A DNA stretch of 23,518 nucleotides, from assembly GCA_964396055.1 (NCBI GenBank), contig CAYNDV010000068.1, forward strand, positions 1-23,518, read 5' to 3'. Position numbers and translations under genes: made by a program. Under the pieces are notes generated by a model. It ran no database searches. It worked only from the letters and a program-made list of their open reading frames with translations, and was not told where the DNA came from. This stretch comes from CAYJPV01 sp964396055 (GTDB lineage Bacteria; Acidobacteriota; Vicinamibacteria; Vicinamibacterales; JAKQTR01). This document shows, piece after piece, positions 22,322 through 23,518 of this stretch. Every line of letters starts with the position of its first letter. Position 1 is the stretch's first letter.

Positions 22322-22357
22322 CCCAACGGCCAAACGGCCGAATAGCCGAACGGCCTA
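22322..22357. repeat. 8-bp tandem repeat, CCCAACGG/CCGAACGG x4 running into the pepD stop
   Basis: CCCAACGG, CCAAACGG, CCGAATAG, CCGAACGG, then CCTA. The final CTA is the reverse complement of the pepD stop codon TAG (22357-22355). Inverted orientation of the GGCCGTTC family; CCCAACGG is also present at 10621-10648. Confidence 0.82.
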
Positions 22358-23518
22358 CTTGACGTTCTTCAGGATCCCCAGCAGGAAGTCCCAGTACTTC
22401 TCGACGGTGTCGATGTAGATCTTCTCGTCGGGCGAGTGGACGCCCTCGAGCGTGGGCCCGAATGACACCATGTCCATCCCGGGGTACTTCTCGCCGATGA
22501 TCCCGCACTCGAGGCCGGCGTGCACGGCCTTCACCTCGGGTTCCTTCCGGTACAGCTGCTTGTAGGTGGCCTTCGCCGTCTTGAGGATGGGCGAGTCGAG
22601 GTTCGGCTTCCAGCCCGGGTAGCCGTCCGATCCGGTCACCGCGGCGCCCGCCAACTCGAAGACGTGGCGCACCGTGGTGGCAATCTCGCCGATCTCGGAG
22701 GCCACCGAACTGCGCTGGCTGGTCTGCACGACGATGTCCTTCTTGCCGGTGGTGATGACCGCCAGATTGGTCGACGTCTCCACGAGCCAGGAGATGTCGG
22801 CGCTCATCTTGATGACGCCGTGCGGCATCGCGGAGAGGGCCATGCTGAGCTTCTTCTGCAGGCCCTTCTTCAGCACCTTGCAGCGGCCCTTCACTTTCGC
22901 GGCCGTCACCTGCAGGTCCGGCTCCACCGTCGCCAGTTCGGCGCGGACGGTGGTGTTGAGCGCGGCCACGGCGGCCAGGGCGGCGTCGAGCTTCTTCGCG
23001 GGCACGAAGAGCAGGGCCACCGCGTCGCGGGGAATCGCGTTGCGCTTGTTGCCGGCGTCGAACCGCGCCAGCCGCCCGCCGTGTTCGGCCAGCAGCATGA
23101 TCGCGCGGTTGGCGATCTTGATGGCGTTGCCGCGGCCCTTGTCAATCTCGAGGCCCGAGTGGCCGCCCCGCAGGCCGCCCACCTTCAGCTCTACGCCCAC
23201 CGTGCCGGCCGGCGCCGCCTCGGTGTCGAGCATCCAGGTGCCGGTGGTGTCGCGGCCGCCCGAGCAGCCGACGTAGAGCGCGCCCTCTTCCTCGGAGTCG
23301 AGGTTCAGCATCGTCCGGCTCTGCAGCAGGTGCGGATCGAGCTCGCGGGCGCCGGTGAGGCCCGTCTCCTCGTCGATCGTGAACAGGAACTCCAGCGGAC
23401 CGTGCTGCAGCGTCCTGTCGGCCATGATGGCCAGGCTGGTCGCCACCGCCACGCCGTTGTCAGCGCCGAGCGTCGTGTCGTCGGCCATCATCGCGTTGCC
23501 CTTGCGGACCAGCGTGAT
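22355..23518 (-). CDS. pepD: Aminoacyl-histidine dipeptidase PepD (M20), N-terminus outside window
   Basis: 387 residues are visible of about 485-490; the frame is open to the window edge. M20 metal-site motifs seen are TTLGADNG (bridging Asp), TIDEETGLTGA (catalytic base Glu and metal Glu), NLDSEEEGALYVGCSGG (metal Asp) and GVHSPDE near the C-terminus (metal His). The first His ligand lies in the missing part. The lid domain shows VGGLRGGHSGLEIDKGRGNAIK and NKRNAIPRDAVAL, typical of PepD (Xaa-His dipeptidase, carnosinase-type) rather than PepT. It hydrolyses dipeptides such as Xaa-His in the cytoplasm with two zinc ions. No partner gene is visible; its stop codon lies at the end of an 8-bp repeat tract. 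Confidence 0.93.
   Translation of the reverse strand: MTLVRKGNAMMADDTTLGADNGVAVATSLAIMADRTLQHGPLEFLFTIDEETGLTGARELDPHLLQSRTMLNLDSEEEGALYVGCSGGRDTTGTWMLDTEAAPAGTVGVELKVGGLRGGHSGLEIDKGRGNAIKIANRAIMLLAEHGGRLARFDAGNKRNAIPRDAVALLFVPAKKLDAALAAVAALNTTVRAELATVEPDLQVTAAKVKGRCKVLKKGLQKKLSMALSAMPHGVIKMSADISWLVETSTNLAVITTGKKDIVVQTSQRSSVASEIGEIATTVRHVFELAGAAVTGSDGYPGWKPNLDSPILKTAKATYKQLYRKEPEVKAVHAGLECGIIGEKYPGMDMVSFGPTLEGVHSPDEKIYIDTVEKYWDFLLGILKNVK

Overview
This window is a high-GC stretch of bacterial chromosome. It carries 17 supported protein-coding genes, two of them cut by the window edges, on both strands. No rRNA, tRNA, CRISPR array, phage module or transposase was seen. The gene mix (DUF5916/CBM9-type outer-membrane barrel, M64 peptidase, a BlaI/M56 pair lacking the penicillin-sensor domain, B12-type radical SAM enzyme, PgsB/PgsC/PgsW, TypA, zinc-ribbon rhomboid) fits a Gram-negative soil-type bacterium. 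An Acidobacteriota member, perhaps Vicinamibacteria, is my best guess; this is inference from gene families and composition, with no marker gene to prove it.

Layout. 2-1072: C-terminal part of an Ala/Pro-rich single-pass membrane protein, convergent on a two-gene minus-strand redox operon (Tat-exported aldo/keto reductase, then a cysteine-free quinone-oxidoreductase-like MDR protein, 3129-1132), with a strong bidirectional hairpin between them. 3293-6740: a plus-strand operon of a very long acyl-CoA dehydrogenase-like protein and a lysine 6-dehydrogenase-like protein, probably one catabolic route, driven by a promoter with a perfect 14-bp palindrome in its spacer. 6884-7108: a 74-aa zinc-ribbon protein whose stop codon lies inside the operator of the next unit. 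7215-9032: BlaI-type repressor and M56 metallopeptidase with a textbook promoter flanked by two AT-rich palindromes. 9093-11754: a cobalamin-binding radical SAM enzyme and an unknown exported protein. 15038-11638 (minus): an operon of a short-chain dehydrogenase, PgsB, PgsC and PgsW, the ligase/membrane core of poly-gamma-glutamate synthesis, without PgsA in view. 15300-17138: typA/bipA. 18668-17238 (minus): exported M64 peptidase. 18898-21219: DUF5916 outer-membrane protein. 21309-22172: rhomboid protease. 23518-22355 (minus): pepD, cut at its N-terminus.

The most unusual content lies between the genes. Most of the larger spacers after 10.6 kb are built from short tandem repeats of exactly 7 or 8 bp, in several sequence families. 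Some start at the first base or two after a stop codon; others supply part of one. A composite repeat occurs twice in inverted orientation (15170-15239 and 18717-18807); the copies differ in length by exactly 21 bp, which is three heptamers. A second theme is start-site architecture: several genes have a -10-like hexamer ending exactly six bases before the ATG and no usable ribosome-binding site, which suggests leaderless transcripts. No stretch longer than 300 bases lacks a gene; the long spacers (15039-15299, 18669-18897, 22173-22354, 17139-17237) are accounted for by repeat and promoter entries.
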